64,000 nt of DNA, taken from Halobacteroides halobius DSM 5150 (GTDB lineage: Bacteria > Bacillota > Halanaerobiia > Halobacteroidales > Halobacteroidaceae). Location: the NCBI RefSeq assembly GCF_000328625.1, contig NC_019978.1, forward strand, positions 1,550,001 to 1,614,000, read 5' to 3'. Below, one piece after another: positions 1-8,965 of the stretch (position 1 is the stretch's first letter; each line of letters opens with the position of its first letter). The notes below the pieces were generated by a model. That model saw only the letters and a program-made list of their open reading frames with translations, did not search any database and was not told the origin of the DNA. The position numbers and the translations under genes are program-made.

Positions 1-1617
1 TTCTACCATCTCTCTCCAATTATCTATATCTTCTTCTCCTAATCCTAAACTACCTAATAATTTTATTAACTTCTGAGGTGCTGTATCTTGCAATTTCTCA
101 TAAATAGTTACTGCTTTATCTAATGCATATTGAGCTTGATAATTAGTAAATGCATTATTATCTACATTTTCGTGGTATTCGTCCGGACCTAATAATCTAA
201 TAAATTCATACCTGTTTTTATCCTTCTTAAAGTAAGCATGAGCTACTAAAAATTGAGCAATTTCAAAGACAATTTCTGCCCCATAGTCTTCAATAAACTC
301 CCAATCACCTGTAGCTTGATAATATTGCCACACCGCATAGGCAATATCAGGTGACACATGTATCTGCCAATCATTAAAGTGATTTCTAATTTTTCTGCCG
401 GTTAATACATTTTCAAAGAAGAAGTCTGGACATAACTCTTCACCACTCTTACCACTAACCCACGCATAATAAGCTCCATAATATCCTAAATCTTTAGCCT
501 TTTTTCGTGCCCCATCAAGTGTATGATATCTATACTTTAAAATATTTTTGGCTAACTCTGGTCTAGTGTATAAAAACATAGGCATATTAAATATCTCTTG
601 GTCCCAGAAAGCTGAGCCTTGATAAGCTTGACATGATAAACCTCGAGCACCAATTGGTAATTTATCACTATGAGCAGGAGTACAAATTGTATTATGATAT
701 AAATTAAATCTTAATAAGGTTTGAGCTTCCAAATCACCATCAACTTTAATATCAGATACTTCCCAGACTTGATCCCATTTTGTTTGATGGACTTCTTTTA
801 ATTTATCATAACCTGCCTCAATAGCAGTTTTAGCATCTCTTGTAGCAGCCTCAAAAGGATTAGCTAGATCATTACTACTATAAACACTCATTACCTTCTT
901 TAATGTTACTTGCTCACCAGCTGCTAAATCAAACTTTAACTGACGTAAAATTCTCTTTTCTTCTTTAATAATTTCTTCTGATTTTGGTTTTGCTCCTACA
1001 ATCTCTAAAGCTTCAGCTACATCTAATTCTATATTAGATTCTCCAGTAACTGCCTTAATAACAGTTAAATCATCTTCAACTATTAGTTCGTGATCTTTTA
1101 AATGTTGACCATTAAGATCCCAAACTTGACCATCAATTCCTGTAATTAAAGTAACTTCTGTATCCTCTTGAACTTCAAAAGTATATTCCATAGGCACTAA
1201 ATGAAGATTATCATAACTAGCAAACTTCTCAACATCTAACTGAACACTTGCTCCATTATTAGCACTCCAATTTAATTTTCGGTTATATAAACCATGTTTT
1301 AGATTTATTTCTCTTTGGTAATCATTTATTTTTCCTTCAAATTCAGATACTAGTTCTCCTTCAAGATATAATTTAGTATATAAAGCATTAGGAGCATTAC
1401 ACAATTCTCGCCATTTTCCATCAGCCATATCATAAGTATCTGTAACAATACAACCTACATACTCATCTGCTCCCCATTCAGCTGAAGTTCCTCGATAACC
1501 TAAATAACCATTACCAATCATGAAATTACTACCTGTAATTACTATTTGGTCTTCATTGAATTTATTTTCTCTTATCTGCCAACCATTTTCTGTAGATAAA
1601 TTATTCTTTAATTTCAT
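1..1617 (-). CDS. GH65 disaccharide phosphorylase (kojibiose/nigerose type), 3' end outside window
   Basis: Reads from an ATG at 1617, behind a GGAGG site, to the window edge: 539 codons visible, about 70% of a usual GH65 protein (about 770 aa). GH65 enzymes phosphorolyse alpha-glucosides such as trehalose, kojibiose, nigerose or maltose to beta-glucose 1-phosphate. The family motif GPDEYHENVDNN is present; its Glu, residue 480, is the expected general acid. The N-terminal beta-sandwich contains GNGYLGYRG. It follows a sugar ABC importer and has its own operator just upstream of the Shine-Dalgarno, so it probably acts on the sugar that importer brings in. The phosphate-binding loop lies outside the window. 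Substrate cannot be assigned from sequence alone. Confidence 0.88.
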   Translation of the reverse strand, partial: MKLKNNLSTENGWQIRENKFNEDQIVITGSNFMIGNGYLGYRGTSAEWGADEYVGCIVTDTYDMADGKWRELCNAPNALYTKLYLEGELVSEFEGKINDYQREINLKHGLYNRKLNWSANNGASVQLDVEKFASYDNLHLVPMEYTFEVQEDTEVTLITGIDGQVWDLNGQHLKDHELIVEDDLTVIKAVTGESNIELDVAEALEIVGAKPKSEEIIKEEKRILRQLKFDLAAGEQVTLKKVMSVYSSNDLANPFEAATRDAKTAIEAGYDKLKEVHQTKWDQVWEVSDIKVDGDLEAQTLLRFNLYHNTICTPAHSDKLPIGARGLSCQAYQGSAFWDQEIFNMPMFLYTRPELAKNILKYRYHTLDGARKKAKDLGYYGAYYAWVSGKSGEELCPDFFFENVLTGRKIRNHFNDWQIHVSPDIAYAVWQYYQATGDWEFIEDYGAEIVFEIAQFLVAHAYFKKDKNRYEFIRLLGPDEYHENVDNNAFTNYQAQYALDKAVTIYEKLQDTAPQKLIKLLGSLGLGEEDIDNWREMVE

Positions 1618-1632
1618 TATTTTCTCCTCCCT

Positions 1633-1644
1633 GAAACCGGTTAC
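1633..1644. promoter_or_regulatory. LacI-family-like operator (GAAACCGGTTAC) upstream of GH65 gene
   Basis: A near-palindrome matching three other sites in this window (4958, 5130, 14496). It sits between a terminator-like hairpin and the Shine-Dalgarno of the GH65 gene starting at 1617. The CG-centred dyad is typical of LacI/CcpA-family operators. No LacI-type regulator gene is visible in the window. Confidence 0.7.
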
Positions 1645-1667
1645 AATAAATTTAAAATTTTTTTATT

Positions 1668-1706
1668 AAAGCAGAATCCTAGAGATAATCCCCAGGATTC
1701 CGCTTT
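1668..1706 (-). terminator. Hairpin between solute-binding protein and GH65 genes
   Basis: Arms AAAGCAGAATCCT and AGGATTCCGCTTT pair with one mismatch, and on the minus strand the stem is followed by an A/T-rich tract with a T-run. It lies just after the solute-binding protein stop. It may end that transcript, stabilise its 3' end, or work as the leader hairpin before the operator at 1633. Confidence 0.65.
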
Positions 1707-1713
1707 GAATTAA

Positions 1714-3000
1714 TTACATCATATTCATTAACTTTTCAATCTTCTTCTGCATTGTTTCTAATGCTTTATCTGCACTCTTCATACCATTAATTACTTTGTG
1801 TACCTCAACTTGAATCACATCAGAAATCTGAGGATACATAGGAGTTACTGGTCGTGGCTTAGCATTAATAAAGACATTATACATATCTTTATAATATGGA
1901 TTAACTTCTAATACTTCTTTGTCGTGATAAACAGCTTTTCTAGTTGGAATTCGACTAGATTTAATAGCATTAAATGCTTGCATCTTATAACTAGTCATGA
2001 ATTTAACAAATTTAACAGCTGCTTCTTTATGCTCGGAATACTTATTTATTGCTAAGTTCCAACCACCTAAAGTAGCTGCTCCAGAATCACCTTGTGGCCC
2101 TCTGGGCATTGGTGCAATTCCAACTTTACCCTTTACAGGAGAACCTTTACTTTGAGCAATTGACCATACATAAGGCCAATTTCTATTAAAGACTGCCTTA
2201 CCTTCAGTAAATGGACGTCGACTTGATTCTTCCATAAATGTTGTAATACCTGGTGGAGTAACTTTACTTTGAACTAACTTCTTTACAAACTTTAGTGCTT
2301 GTAAGTTTTCTGGACTATCAATTACTACTTTACCTTGGTCATTTAATACTGCTCCACCATTAGACCAGAAATACTCTAAAATGTCACAAACTAGACCTTC
2401 GTATTGCTTAGCTTGGAAAGTAAAGCCCATTGTGGTACCTTTTTTACCCATATACTTTTTAGCCTTTGTGTATAATTCACTCCATGTATCTGGTGCATCT
2501 TTTACAATATCTTTTCTATAGTATAACATTCCAGCATCTGTAAACCAAGGAACTGCATACATTTTACCCTTATAAGTAACTGCATCAATTGGCCCTGGTA
2601 AGAATTTATTGATTTCTTCTTCAGTAAAGTACTTATTTAATGGCTCTAACCAACCAGCTGCTGCAAATTCTGCTGGCCAAATTACATCAACATTCATAAC
2701 ATCAATACTAGAACTACCTGCTGATAACTTAGTTACATAAGTATCATGTTGTGTATCACTAGAAGAAGGTTGTTCAATAAGCTTAACATTAATATTTGGA
2801 TACTTCTCTTCAAACTTTTTAATCAATAATGGATCAGTACCAGTATTATCAATTCCAGTACTAAAAGTAATTGTTACTTCTCCATCTTTCTTTTTCTTCT
2901 CCTCATCACCACCAAAAATCCACCAGGCTGAAGAAGTTGCAGTGACAGCAAAAACCAACAGGGCTATTAAACTTAATGTTATAATACTTTTTCTTTTCAT
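1714..3000 (-). CDS. ABC sugar transporter, extracellular solute-binding protein
   Basis: Family 1 solute-binding protein of the maltose/trehalose type, which captures a sugar outside the cytoplasmic membrane and delivers it to the permeases encoded upstream. The ATG at 3000 (MKRKSIIT) is preferred because a GAGGAG site precedes it; a GTG 15 bases further upstream lies inside that Shine-Dalgarno. Residues 1-26 form a signal peptide (charged start, then hydrophobic), but no lipobox Cys is evident, unlike the second binding protein of this region at 11401. A Lys-rich linker follows. The remainder has the size and pattern of the two-lobed SBP fold. It is the last gene before a hairpin. Ligand unknown; alpha-linked glucose disaccharide is inferred from GH65 neighbours. 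Confidence 0.9.
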   Translation of the reverse strand: MKRKSIITLSLIALLVFAVTATSSAWWIFGGDEEKKKKDGEVTITFSTGIDNTGTDPLLIKKFEEKYPNINVKLIEQPSSSDTQHDTYVTKLSAGSSSIDVMNVDVIWPAEFAAAGWLEPLNKYFTEEEINKFLPGPIDAVTYKGKMYAVPWFTDAGMLYYRKDIVKDAPDTWSELYTKAKKYMGKKGTTMGFTFQAKQYEGLVCDILEYFWSNGGAVLNDQGKVVIDSPENLQALKFVKKLVQSKVTPPGITTFMEESSRRPFTEGKAVFNRNWPYVWSIAQSKGSPVKGKVGIAPMPRGPQGDSGAATLGGWNLAINKYSEHKEAAVKFVKFMTSYKMQAFNAIKSSRIPTRKAVYHDKEVLEVNPYYKDMYNVFINAKPRPVTPMYPQISDVIQVEVHKVINGMKSADKALETMQKKIEKLMNMM

Positions 3001-3097
3001 TATCTCACTCCTCACTTGATTTTTAGTTTATTTTAATAAATTTAACCTTTTAAAAGCATTTTTAGTTTTTATGACCACCTCCCCAAAGATATAAAAC

Positions 3098-3940
3098 TTA
3101 ACCTTTTACTGCACCAGCAGTCAAACCAGAAATAATTCTTCGTTGGAAGAAAAGAACCATAATAATCAGTGGAACAGTAACTACTACAGTTGCTGCAGCA
3201 ATATCTCCCCACGGCATCCGATGTTGACCTGGAAACATTGTAAGTCCTACTGGAACTGTCTTCATTAAACTACTAGTCATGAAAGTTAATGCAAATAGAT
3301 ATTCATTCCAAGCAAAGATAAAGATTAAAATAGCTGCAGTAAATGTTCCTGGAGCAGCTAATGGTACAATTATTTTCCAAAATGCTTGCAAAGGTGTTGC
3401 TCCATCAATCTTAGCTGCTTCCTCTAAACCAAATGGAATTGTTCTAAAGAAGCTTGTTAAAATCCAAATTGTCATCGGCATAGCAAATGTTGTATAGGGT
3501 AGTATTAGCCCTAAATAATTATTTAAAAGTCCCACGTTTTTTAACATTAAATATAGTGGAGATACAATAGCTACTGGCGGAAACATAGATAGAGCTAAAA
3601 CTAAAGCTAAGATTGGCCCTTTACCAGTGAATTCTAATCGTGCTAAAGCATAAGCTGCAAAGGAACCCACTAGTAAACAAAATGTTGTTGTTCCTGTAGC
3701 TACAATCAAACTATTTAATAAATAACGCCCAAACGGTCGCCCAGTAAAGATAGTTACATATCTTTTTAGTATTATTTTACCTGGAATCCAATCAACAGGC
3801 ATAGAATACATCTCACTAGCAGGTTTTATAGACATTAAAAATTGCCAAATAAATGGAAATATAACTGTTACTATAAATCCAACTATAGAAAAATAAAATA
3901 ATACCTTAATTGTTGAAACCTTCTTTTTAGTAGTTGCCAT
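3098..3940 (-). CDS. ABC sugar transporter permease, MalG type
   Basis: Inner-membrane permease of 280 aa with about six membrane segments. It carries the EAA loop (EEAAKIDGATPLQAFWKIIVP), the cytoplasmic contact point for the ATPase. The ending with a GLTAGAVKG motif is typical of MalG-type subunits. A GGAGGTAAGTAA leader precedes the ATG. Only 14 bases separate it from the MalF-type gene upstream, so the two are co-transcribed and form the permease heterodimer. No ATPase gene is present in the cluster; a shared MsmK-type ATPase elsewhere is the usual solution for this family. Confidence 0.92.
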   Translation of the reverse strand: MATTKKKVSTIKVLFYFSIVGFIVTVIFPFIWQFLMSIKPASEMYSMPVDWIPGKIILKRYVTIFTGRPFGRYLLNSLIVATGTTTFCLLVGSFAAYALARLEFTGKGPILALVLALSMFPPVAIVSPLYLMLKNVGLLNNYLGLILPYTTFAMPMTIWILTSFFRTIPFGLEEAAKIDGATPLQAFWKIIVPLAAPGTFTAAILIFIFAWNEYLFALTFMTSSLMKTVPVGLTMFPGQHRMPWGDIAAATVVVTVPLIIMVLFFQRRIISGLTAGAVKG

Positions 3941-3954
3941 TTACTTACCTCCTT

Positions 3955-4890
3955 TTAGTCACGACTAGGATCAGTTCCTAATACTTTAATATAAATATAA
4001 CTGATTATTAATACTCCAACAAAGACTGTAACAGAAGCAGCAGATCCCTTTCCAAATTGTAAATAACTAAAGAGTATATTATATGAATATAATGATAAAC
4101 TCTCTGTACTATTAGCAGGACCTCCACCAGTTAATACTCTAAGTAAACCAAATACTCTAAATGCTCTTAAAGTTCTAAATAATAATGCTACTAATAAAGA
4201 TGGTTTTAATAAAGGAAAAGTAATCTCCTTAAACTTTTGCCACTTATTTGCTCCATCAATCTCAGCTGCTTCATAAAGCTCTCCAGGAATAGTTTGCAAT
4301 CCAGCCAATAACATCAAGGCCATAAACGGACTTGTCTTCCAAACATCAGCTATAATAGCAGCCCACATAGCTAAGCTTTCTTGTCCTAACCAAGATACTG
4401 TTTGATCAACTACTCCCAATCTAAGCAAGATATCATTAATAACTCCCATCTGCGGATTATACATTAACTTCCACATCATAGCAGAAATAACTGTTGGAAT
4501 AGCCCAGGGAATTAATACTGAAGCTCTAAAAAGTCCTCTCCCCTTAAAACTACGATTCATCAATAATGCCATTACTAAACCAATCGTTGCTTCAAAGAAT
4601 ACTGAAATTACTGTAAAATATATAGTATTCCAAGTAGCCCCCCAATATCTAGGTGTTTTAAATAATTCGATATAATTTTGCAGACCTATAAACTTAGTAT
4701 TTCCAAACTTTAAATTCATTTGAAATAAACTCAGCCAAACAGACTTTAACACTGGATATAATGCAACAGCAGTAATAACCAATAAAGCTGGTGCAACCAA
4801 TAAAAAGGCTAACTGTGCTTCTGATAATCCTGTGTTTGGCCCTTCTTCAGTTTGGCTTAAAGGATTAATCTCTTTTAATTTACTTAACAT
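3955..4890 (-). CDS. ABC sugar transporter permease, MalF type
   Basis: First gene of the smaller importer operon, 311 aa. An N-terminal cytoplasmic tail is followed by about six membrane segments and the EAA motif (YEAAEIDGANKWQKFKEITFP). It pairs with the MalG-type permease downstream. A strong GGAGGGGG Shine-Dalgarno lies just before the ATG. The 5' leader is long and carries two operators and hairpins (4958-5434), so expression should be tightly sugar-controlled. Confidence 0.92.
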   Translation of the reverse strand: MLSKLKEINPLSQTEEGPNTGLSEAQLAFLLVAPALLVITAVALYPVLKSVWLSLFQMNLKFGNTKFIGLQNYIELFKTPRYWGATWNTIYFTVISVFFEATIGLVMALLMNRSFKGRGLFRASVLIPWAIPTVISAMMWKLMYNPQMGVINDILLRLGVVDQTVSWLGQESLAMWAAIIADVWKTSPFMALMLLAGLQTIPGELYEAAEIDGANKWQKFKEITFPLLKPSLLVALLFRTLRAFRVFGLLRVLTGGGPANSTESLSLYSYNILFSYLQFGKGSAASVTVFVGVLIISYIYIKVLGTDPSRD

Positions 4891-4957
4891 CTTCCCCCTC
4901 CTTTTTTAATGTTAGAAAATTCTTAAAAAATAAACAACTTGTCACTAATATAAGTAT

Positions 4958-4969
4958 TAAACCGGTTAC
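4958..4969. promoter_or_regulatory. LacI-family-like operator (TAAACCGGTTAC)
   Basis: Gene-proximal copy of the ACCGGTTAC operator, about 70 bases before the permease start at 4890. With the copy at 5130 it could support repression loops or a transcription roadblock in the leader. Confidence 0.65.
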
Positions 4970-4982
4970 AGATGCTTATAAT

Positions 4983-5062
4983 AAGACAAAAGACTTCTAC
5001 TATTAATAACCCAGACAATAAATTCCTAGATTATCTACTAGTAAAAGCCTTCTTATAGTCTT
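4983..5062 (-). promoter_or_regulatory. Imperfect hairpin in leader between two operators
   Basis: AAGAC/GTCTT closes an internal loop around a second stem in which the arm ending TTTTACTA pairs with TAGTAGAAG. There is no clean T-run, so it is not a convincing terminator. Role unknown. Confidence 0.4.
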
Positions 5063-5129
5063 ATATACTTATATTTTTTTAAATTATTATATCTTAATAG
5101 TCTTGTTTAAATTGTTATTCATGCAATCT

Positions 5130-5141
5130 GAAACCGGTTAC
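5130..5141. promoter_or_regulatory. LacI-family-like operator (GAAACCGGTTAC)
   Basis: Second copy in the 4891-5441 leader, identical to the site at 1633. It lies about 260 bases downstream of the predicted transcription start near 5399. Confidence 0.65.
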
Positions 5142-5265
5142 TTATTACTTACAAACAAATTATGTATTGAACCTCATTTACATTGTACAATAAATTGAAT
5201 TTAATATCAAGCTCTAAATCATTTTTTTAATATTATTCTAATTATATACATTAAATCAGGAAATA

Positions 5266-5327
5266 AAAAAGCTTTTGCTATGATTTAAAGGCATAGTTAT
5301 CCCTTAATCATATAGCAAAAGCTTTTT
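5266..5327 (-). terminator. Terminator-like hairpin in leader / after pgmB
   Basis: A 16-bp perfect stem (arms AAAAAGCTTTTGCTAT at 5266 and ATAGCAAAAGCTTTTT at 5312), extended by weaker pairing in the loop, with T-runs on the minus strand. It terminates pgmB-end transcripts and also falls inside the leader made from the promoter at 5406-5434, so it may act as an attenuator. Confidence 0.8.
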
Positions 5328-5405
5328 ATAATCTTATATCTTATTTATTTTCTGATAGTTTATATTCTTATTTGAAATTCATTATCTTTAACTTACTACA
5401 TTTAT

Positions 5406-5434
5406 ATTATATAACATGTATAAACAAGTGTCAA
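5406..5434 (-). promoter_or_regulatory. Consensus sigma-A promoter for importer operon
   Basis: On the minus strand TTGACA (5434-5429), a 17-base spacer and TATAAT (5411-5406): a perfect match. It starts only eight bases beyond the pgmB stop, and transcription would begin near 5399 and enter the hairpin at 5327. Confidence 0.8.
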
Positions 5435-5441
5435 GGATTTC

Positions 5442-6080
5442 TTATAAAATTTTATTTAAATCTACATCTGCAGTACTACTAAAGCAATAATCCCCATGCC
5501 CCACTCTATCTTTCGGGCCAACTCCAACGGCGACCATATTAGCAGCCAAAGCAGCATCAACACCAGATTCAGCATCTTCAAGCACTACGCACTCTTCTGG
5601 CTTTACTCCTAACTTTTTGGCCGTATGTAAGAATATATCTGGAGCAGGCTTAGCATTCTCTACACTATATCCATCAGAAATAGTATCAAATTCGTCAGTA
5701 ATATCTAATCCTTCAAGTACAGTTTTAGCATTTCTACTAGCTGAAGCTATAGCCATCTTTAAACCTCGTTCTTTAATTTCATTTAATAGATCTCTAGCTC
5801 CAGATAATAAGTCATCTTCTCCCATTTCAGTTAGATATTCCTGATAATAGCCATTCTTACGATCCATCATCTCTTGAAACTCCTCTTTTGTATAATCATC
5901 AATATGATCTCCTAATAACAACTCCAAAGACTTACTACGAGAAACCCCTCTTAGTTGCTCATTATCTTCACGAGTAAAAGAGATTCCTTCTTCGTCAGCT
6001 AAACGCTTCCAACCTTGAAAATGATACTCAGATGTCTCAGTAACAACACCATCTAAATCTAAGATAATTGCTTTAATCAA
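5442..6080 (-). CDS. pgmB: Beta-phosphoglucomutase (HAD superfamily)
   Basis: Converts beta-glucose 1-phosphate, the product of the GH65 phosphorylases, to glucose 6-phosphate through a beta-glucose 1,6-bisphosphate intermediate. The 212-aa protein has the nucleophile motif DLDGVVTE (Asp8 and Asp10), the cap-domain sequence RGVSRSKSL, the SASRN phosphate-binding motif, a motif-III Lys in NAKPAPD and the metal-binding EDAESG acid pair. It is the last gene of the operon beginning at 14402, 18 bases after the glucosidase gene. Family and pathway agree well. Confidence 0.93.
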   Translation of the reverse strand: MIKAIILDLDGVVTETSEYHFQGWKRLADEEGISFTREDNEQLRGVSRSKSLELLLGDHIDDYTKEEFQEMMDRKNGYYQEYLTEMGEDDLLSGARDLLNEIKERGLKMAIASASRNAKTVLEGLDITDEFDTISDGYSVENAKPAPDIFLHTAKKLGVKPEECVVLEDAESGVDAALAANMVAVGVGPKDRVGHGDYCFSSTADVDLNKIL

Positions 6081-6098
6081 TTTAATACCCCCATGTAA

Positions 6099-8174
6099 TT
6101 ATTTAATAATAATCTCTAATTCAGAATCAGATAATAGACTTACTCCTATTTCTTCATTCTTTTGAACTACTTTAAAATCTAACTGCTGAGTACCTAAAGT
6201 TAAACCTCTAATCTCAATAGTAGTCAGATTATCAGGCAATGTCGGATCTAAATATACTTTATTCTCAGGTAGATTAACATTTAATCCTAAAATAGCCTCT
6301 AATAATAAATAAGGAGTTGCAGCTGCCCAGGCTTGAGGAGAACAAGCAATTGGATAATCAACTATTCCTTCTTTTTTGTCAAAACCACAGTATAACTCTG
6401 GTAATCTATAGTATTCAAAATTTTTACTAGCAGATAAAAGCTCATTTGTTATTTGGTTAGCTGCATGTGAATAACCATAGCTTTTCATACCAGCAACAAT
6501 AAGAGAGTTATCATGAGGCCAAACTGAACCATTATGATAACTGATTGGATTATAACCCTCATCTTCTTTACTCATTGTTCTAATTCCATAACCTGAGGAC
6601 ATATCATCTGCTACTAACCTGTCTACTACCTGCTGGGCTTTATCATCAGCTATAATTCCTGACCACAGACAGTGACCAATATCTGAAGTTATTGAGGCTA
6701 GTGGATCTTTATTTTGATCTAAAGCTAAAGCATAAAACTCTCTCTTCTCTAACCAAAATTTTGCTTCAAAGTTAGCCTTTAACTCTTGAGCTTCCTGCTC
6801 TAATTGTCTACTTAATTCGACCTCATCTAACTGCTCTAATATAGGTGCTAAATCCTTTTTAGCTCGATAAGCATAACCTTGTACTTCTGAAACTGCCATT
6901 GGTGAATTAGCTATTGCACCATATTCATGGCGCATAGAATCCTGAGAATCCTTCCACACTTGAACTTCATAACCTAATTCAGGACTAGCCTCATATTCTA
7001 TAAAACCATCTCCATCTTGATCACCATACTCATCAATCCAATGTAAGGCCTTTTTAATAGCAGGCAATAGTTCTTTAACTAAAGATAAATCACTAGTCCA
7101 GCGATAATATTTAGCGACTAGAATTAAGAATAAAGGAGTAGCATCTGCTGTTCCATAATAAGGATCATGAGGAGTTACTCCTGTATTTGCCATTTCTCCA
7201 AATCGTAGTTCATGAAAGATCTTACCTGGTTCCTCATCTCGACTAGGGTTAACTTCTTGACCTTGATACTGGGCTAAAGTACGTAAAGTCGACTTAGCAA
7301 TCTCAGGATTTAAGAGCATCATCTGTAAAGCTGTAATTAACCCATCACGCCCAAAAGGACAGACATACCAAGGAATCCCTGCTACCGGAAAATCTCCTTG
7401 TCCAAAATCAGCCATTAGAGTACGTAAGTCTAAGTTACTTCTCTTTAATAGCTGATTAAATTCTTGATTATCTGTCTTAATCTCTGTTCCTTGCACTTCC
7501 CAATTCTGATATGATTCTTTTAACTCCTCTAAAGCTAAATCATAATCTTTTATTTCTATTTCCTCTTCTTTAAGCTCAGGGGTAATATATAGATAAACCT
7601 CTTTACTTTCTTTAGCAGACAAAGTCAAATTATACTTTATCCTTTCTTTACTTATCTCTAAAGGTTTAGGTTGACAAGCTATTTTAGTTCTTCTTGTAAT
7701 ATCATCTGAACCTTGATAGGAAAAGGTTAGTCTATCTTCTTTCTCTTCTAGACCTACTTCATTAGTATATTCCATATCAGCAAAATCTCTAATATCTAAA
7801 ATATCTTTGTAGTCTGCTCCAACTTTAAACTCTAGTTCTAATTCAACTGAAAAATTGTTATAGTTATTTAACTCAATCTTTTCATATAATAATTCATTTA
7901 TAAATCTACTCCGCTTAATTCCTACTGTTTCTTTAGCTACTTGTTGACCATGAGATTCAAACTCTTGATTTGCTAAATGAATCTGATTAATATAATTTTC
8001 TTCCTCTGCGGCTGATAATAAAATAGGAGCCCTGTCATTGATGGTTAATTCAAGTTTATTTAAAAAACGGGTATCAAAAGTATATAAACCATATCCTTTA
8101 TCATCAGCTCTAATATTACCTAATTGATCACTAACTATAAAAATATTGCCTTCTTTAACTGTTAAATAATCCAA
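6099..8174 (-). CDS. Amylo-alpha-1,6-glucosidase / glycogen debranching-type glycosidase
   Basis: About 691 aa with an N-terminal beta-rich domain (GDE_N-like, residues 1-200) and a C-terminal (alpha/alpha)6 barrel of the GDE_C/trehalase-like clan. Sequences such as VAGIPWYVCPFGRDGLI, YYGTADATPLF and NGSVWPHDN are typical of this group; catalytic acids are expected in the FGRDG and C-terminal regions. It presumably hydrolyses alpha-1,6- or other alpha-glucosidic bonds. A TTG at 8174 has AAGGAG eight bases upstream and is preferred to the overlapping GTG at 8183. No secretion signal is seen, so it should be cytoplasmic. Exact substrate unknown; companion of a phosphorylase pathway. Confidence 0.85.
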   Translation of the reverse strand: MDYLTVKEGNIFIVSDQLGNIRADDKGYGLYTFDTRFLNKLELTINDRAPILLSAAEEENYINQIHLANQEFESHGQQVAKETVGIKRSRFINELLYEKIELNNYNNFSVELELEFKVGADYKDILDIRDFADMEYTNEVGLEEKEDRLTFSYQGSDDITRRTKIACQPKPLEISKERIKYNLTLSAKESKEVYLYITPELKEEEIEIKDYDLALEELKESYQNWEVQGTEIKTDNQEFNQLLKRSNLDLRTLMADFGQGDFPVAGIPWYVCPFGRDGLITALQMMLLNPEIAKSTLRTLAQYQGQEVNPSRDEEPGKIFHELRFGEMANTGVTPHDPYYGTADATPLFLILVAKYYRWTSDLSLVKELLPAIKKALHWIDEYGDQDGDGFIEYEASPELGYEVQVWKDSQDSMRHEYGAIANSPMAVSEVQGYAYRAKKDLAPILEQLDEVELSRQLEQEAQELKANFEAKFWLEKREFYALALDQNKDPLASITSDIGHCLWSGIIADDKAQQVVDRLVADDMSSGYGIRTMSKEDEGYNPISYHNGSVWPHDNSLIVAGMKSYGYSHAANQITNELLSASKNFEYYRLPELYCGFDKKEGIVDYPIACSPQAWAAATPYLLLEAILGLNVNLPENKVYLDPTLPDNLTTIEIRGLTLGTQQLDFKVVQKNEEIGVSLLSDSELEIIIK

Positions 8175-8203
8175 AATTAGCACTCCTTTTCCCCAAAATT
8201 ATC

Positions 8204-8965
8204 CTATACCCCAAAGCTTTTACCACCATTTACTGTCAATTGTTGACCAGTTATAAAACCAGATTCTTCAGAAGCTAAAAAGACAACAGCATTAGCTATA
8301 TCCTCTGGCTGACCCATCCGACGCAAAGGCACCTGCTCCTTATGTCTTTCAATACTCTCTTGAGATATATCCGCATGTCTTTCTACTGGGGTAAATCCTG
8401 GTGTTACTAAATTAACTCTAATTCCCTTTGGCCCTAGCTCCTTGGCCCAAGAGCGAGTCATTCCTATCATAGCCGACTTAGCAGTAACATAATTAGAAAA
8501 ATTAGCTTCACCAGACTGAACTACATCACTCCCAATATTAATAATCTGCCCTGCACCTTTTTCTTTCATCCCAGACAATACAGCTTTAGCTAACAATAAA
8601 GGAGCTTTAACAAAGAACTTAATCTGGTCCATATAAGTTCCCCAGGTATTCTCCTCAATTGAGAGTTCAGGTTGTGGACCAGTAGCATTATTGACTAAAA
8701 TATCTACTCTTTGACCATATATTTCTTCTATCTTAGCAATTAATTTATCTATCTGATTTTGATCTGTAATATCAGCTTGAATTGCTGTAGCTTCTCCACC
8801 TTCAGACTTAATTAAATTACAAGTTTCTTGTGCATCATCTATGCTATGAGCATAATTAACAACTACTTTAGCTTCCTCTCGGGCCAAAGCCTGACAAATT
8901 CTACGTCCTAATCCACGCGAACCACCAGTAACTAATGCAATTTTACCACTTAATCTATTCCCCAT
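8204..8965 (-). CDS. Short-chain dehydrogenase/reductase (FabG-like)
   Basis: Classical SDR of 253 aa: cofactor loop TGGSRGLG near residue 14, NNATG instead of the usual NNAG, catalytic Ser in INIGSDV and YVTAK (YxxxK), Ser and Tyr 13 residues apart as expected. Basic residues after the first strand (GRR) suggest NADP(H). The gene overlaps the GH65 gene by 11 bases and precedes the glucosidase gene, so it is translated with the sugar genes. It may oxidise or reduce a sugar or polyol, but nothing in sequence fixes the substrate; a fatty-acid role is unlikely in this operon. Confidence 0.85.
   Translation of the reverse strand: MGNRLSGKIALVTGGSRGLGRRICQALAREEAKVVVNYAHSIDDAQETCNLIKSEGGEATAIQADITDQNQIDKLIAKIEEIYGQRVDILVNNATGPQPELSIEENTWGTYMDQIKFFVKAPLLLAKAVLSGMKEKGAGQIINIGSDVVQSGEANFSNYVTAKSAMIGMTRSWAKELGPKGIRVNLVTPGFTPVERHADISQESIERHKEQVPLRRMGQPEDIANAVVFLASEESGFITGQQLTVNGGKSFGV

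Larger units (their letters stand above)
4891..5441 (-). promoter_or_regulatory. Gene-free leader region of importer operon
   Basis: No coding sequence seen. In transcription order (right to left) it holds a consensus promoter at 5434-5406, a terminator-like hairpin at 5327-5266, an operator at 5141-5130, a long imperfect hairpin at 5062-4983 and a second operator at 4969-4958, then the permease gene. The implied leader is about 500 nt long. The same order, with fewer parts, recurs upstream of the gene at 14402. Confidence 0.6.
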
